Shown here: in pieces, positions 6,065 through 6,593 of the stretch | Layout of the letters: the number at the start of each line of letters is the position of its first letter | Numbering within the stretch: position 1 is the first letter of the stretch | Assembly: GCA_036003885.1 (NCBI GenBank) | Contig: DASYSA010000174.1 | Location: 1 to 6,593 of the forward strand | Reading direction: 5' to 3' | DNA length: 6,593 nucleotides | DNA from: DASYSA01 sp036003885 | Lineage (GTDB): Bacteria > Acidobacteriota > Blastocatellia > UBA7656 | Program-made: the position numbers and the translations under genes | The notes under the pieces: model-generated | The model's database searches: none | What the model was told of the DNA's origin: nothing | The model's input: the letters and a program-made list of their open reading frames with translations, nothing else

Positions 6065-6341
6065 CAGATGCGCCCTCCCCAAACTTCTGTTCTACGAGTT
6101 CGACGATGGCGTCAGCCGCTCGGAGTTCATCGGAACCGGTGACTCTCACTATGATATCGGTTCCGCGCGAGGCGGCCAGCAACAGGACGCTCAGGATCGA
6201 CTTGCCGTCCGCGGACTGGCCGGTATCCTCGCGTACCAACTCGATATGGCTGGTGAACTGGGTGGCCCTGCGCACGAGGGTAGCCGACGCGCGAGCGTGT
6301 AGCCCCAGGCGGTTCGAGATTGTTACCTTGCGTTCTTGCAT
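6051..6341 (-). CDS. ptsH: HPr phosphocarrier protein of the PTS
   Basis: This 96-residue protein has the HPr fold pattern over its whole length. HPr accepts phosphate from Enzyme I on His15 and donates it to Enzyme II components or regulatory targets. The active-site segment is NRLGLHARASATLV (10-23) with His15 and Arg17; the usual Pro18 is Ala, as in many regulatory HPr and NPr proteins. GKSILSV (46-52) carries Ser48, the place of the regulatory serine (Ser46 in Gram-positive HPr) phosphorylated by HPr kinase in some phyla. The helix VTGSDELRAADAIVELVEQKF (67-87) is the usual C-terminal one, followed by a short polar tail. The ATG at 6341 is the only reasonable start: an in-frame TGA lies three codons upstream. 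It has no Shine-Dalgarno sequence, and a heptamer repeat lies directly upstream. It is the first gene of a ptsH-ptsI pair. Confidence 0.95.
   Translation of the reverse strand: MQERKVTISNRLGLHARASATLVRRATQFTSHIELVREDTGQSADGKSILSVLLLAASRGTDIIVRVTGSDELRAADAIVELVEQKFGEGASDGLF
6073..6080 (-). promoter_or_regulatory. Ribosome binding site of ptsI inside the end of ptsH
   Basis: On the minus strand GGGGAGGG sits 8 bases upstream of the ATG at 6064. It lies within the last ptsH codons, so ptsI initiation is expected to depend on ribosomes reaching the ptsH stop. Confidence 0.8.
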
Positions 6342-6346
6342 GGGTT

Positions 6347-6434
6347 GTCAGTCGTCCGTGGTCCGTTGTCCGTTGCCAGTTGCACGTAGTGGGTCGCTAC
6401 ACGGGCAACTGACTACTGACAACGGACAACGGGC
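6347..6434. repeat. Foldback of degenerate heptanucleotide tandem repeats upstream of ptsH
   Basis: On the plus strand six 7-base units run from 6347 to 6388 (GTCAGTC, GTCCGTG, GTCCGTT, GTCCGTT, GCCAGTT, GCACGTA). Five units of the same consensus in the opposite orientation run from 6400 to 6434 (read on plus: CACGGGC, AACTGAC, TACTGAC, AACGGAC, AACGGGC). The arms pair: 13 perfect bases (6363-6375 with 6420-6432), then 6 (6378-6383 with 6405-6410), then 4 around a 7-base loop (6386-6389 with 6397-6400). The form recalls the short tandemly repeated repetitive (STRR) heptamers described in cyanobacteria. It occupies almost all of the permease-ptsH gap, and its last base is the last base of the permease stop codon. 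It may act as an RNA hairpin at the permease 3' end or the ptsH leader; it has no T-run. Confidence 0.8.
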
Positions 6435-6593
6435 TATCCCAGTGTTCTGGGATCTGCCGCATCTCTCAATCCGTCTCCAAGGAAGTTCCAGGCCATTACT
6501 GCAAGGAATATGAAGAAGCCCGGAGTCAAAACCCACGGGAAGTATACCAGCGTAGAAGTTCTCTGCGCCTGCGCAAGCATGTTACCCCAGCTT
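6434..6593 (-). CDS. ABC transporter permease, DppC/OppC type, C-terminal fragment
   Basis: The last 52 residues of an inner-membrane permease enter from the right edge and end at a TAG at 6436-6434. The segment SWGNMLAQAQ, the hydrophobic helix around PWVLTPGFFIFLAVMAWN, and NFLGDGLRDAADPRTLG form the typical C-terminus of the binding-protein-dependent peptide/nickel permease family (GDGLRDALDP in many members). Such permeases pair with a second permease, two ATPases and a binding lipoprotein to import oligopeptides or nickel; those partners must lie beyond the edge. The gene runs in the same direction as ptsH, 92 bases upstream of it. The substrate cannot be told from this fragment. Confidence 0.92.
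   Translation of the reverse strand, partial: SWGNMLAQAQRTSTLVYFPWVLTPGFFIFLAVMAWNFLGDGLRDAADPRTLG

Noticed and set aside
6065..6082. Upstream TTG start for ptsI adding six residues
   Set aside because: The ribosome binding site GGGGAGGG would fall inside the coding region; the ATG at 6064 is ideally placed behind it.
5288..6142. Plus-strand open frame of 284 codons
   Set aside because: It is antisense to the ptsI N-terminal half and to the ptsH end, both unmistakable, and has no recognisable domain.
6347..6434. CRISPR array reading of the repeats upstream of ptsH
   Set aside because: The units are 7 bases, contiguous and in two opposed blocks; there are no spacers.

Overview
The window is bacterial, moderately GC-rich chromosomal DNA with ordinary bacterial start sites (GGAGG-type ribosome binding sites where visible). 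No 16S or other marker is present. The gene content (a multidomain ECF-like sigma factor with a C-terminal membrane extension, a secreted cupin protein, ptsHI next to an oligopeptide-type permease, and dispersed REP-like and heptamer repeats) would suit an environmental Acidobacteriota-like genome. This is a loose inference, not a demonstrated assignment.

Layout from left to right. Positions 1-1532 (minus strand) carry one uninterrupted reading frame that runs off the left edge. It encodes an ECF-type sigma factor whose own C-terminus continues into a zinc-associated anti-sigma motif (Cys219-His244-x3-Cys248-x2-Cys251), a linker, a further cytoplasmic domain, a transmembrane helix and the start of an extracytoplasmic part. 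A 541-base divergent intergenic region with palindromes and short repeats follows. It leads to an uncharacterised soluble protein (2074-2535, plus). After a second gene-poor stretch come a small single-pass membrane protein with a Pro/Lys-rich tail (2846-3226, plus) and a secreted two-cupin protein (3433-4191, plus) whose second cupin has lost its metal-binding histidines.

The right half is a minus-strand block read from right to left: the C-terminal end of a DppC/OppC-type ABC transporter permease (6434-6593), then ptsH (HPr, 6051-6341), then ptsI (Enzyme I, 4280-6064). ptsH and ptsI overlap by 14 bases and are surely co-translated; they form the PEP-dependent phosphate relay PEP to EI to HPr. 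No Enzyme II gene is visible here.

Two repeat elements punctuate this half. A paired REP-like palindrome (4196-4274) fills the gap between the convergent cupin and ptsI genes. A foldback of degenerate 7-base tandem repeats (6347-6434) fills nearly the whole gap between the permease gene and ptsH, and its last base is the last base of the permease stop codon. The most notable item is the sigma/anti-sigma/membrane fusion at the left edge.
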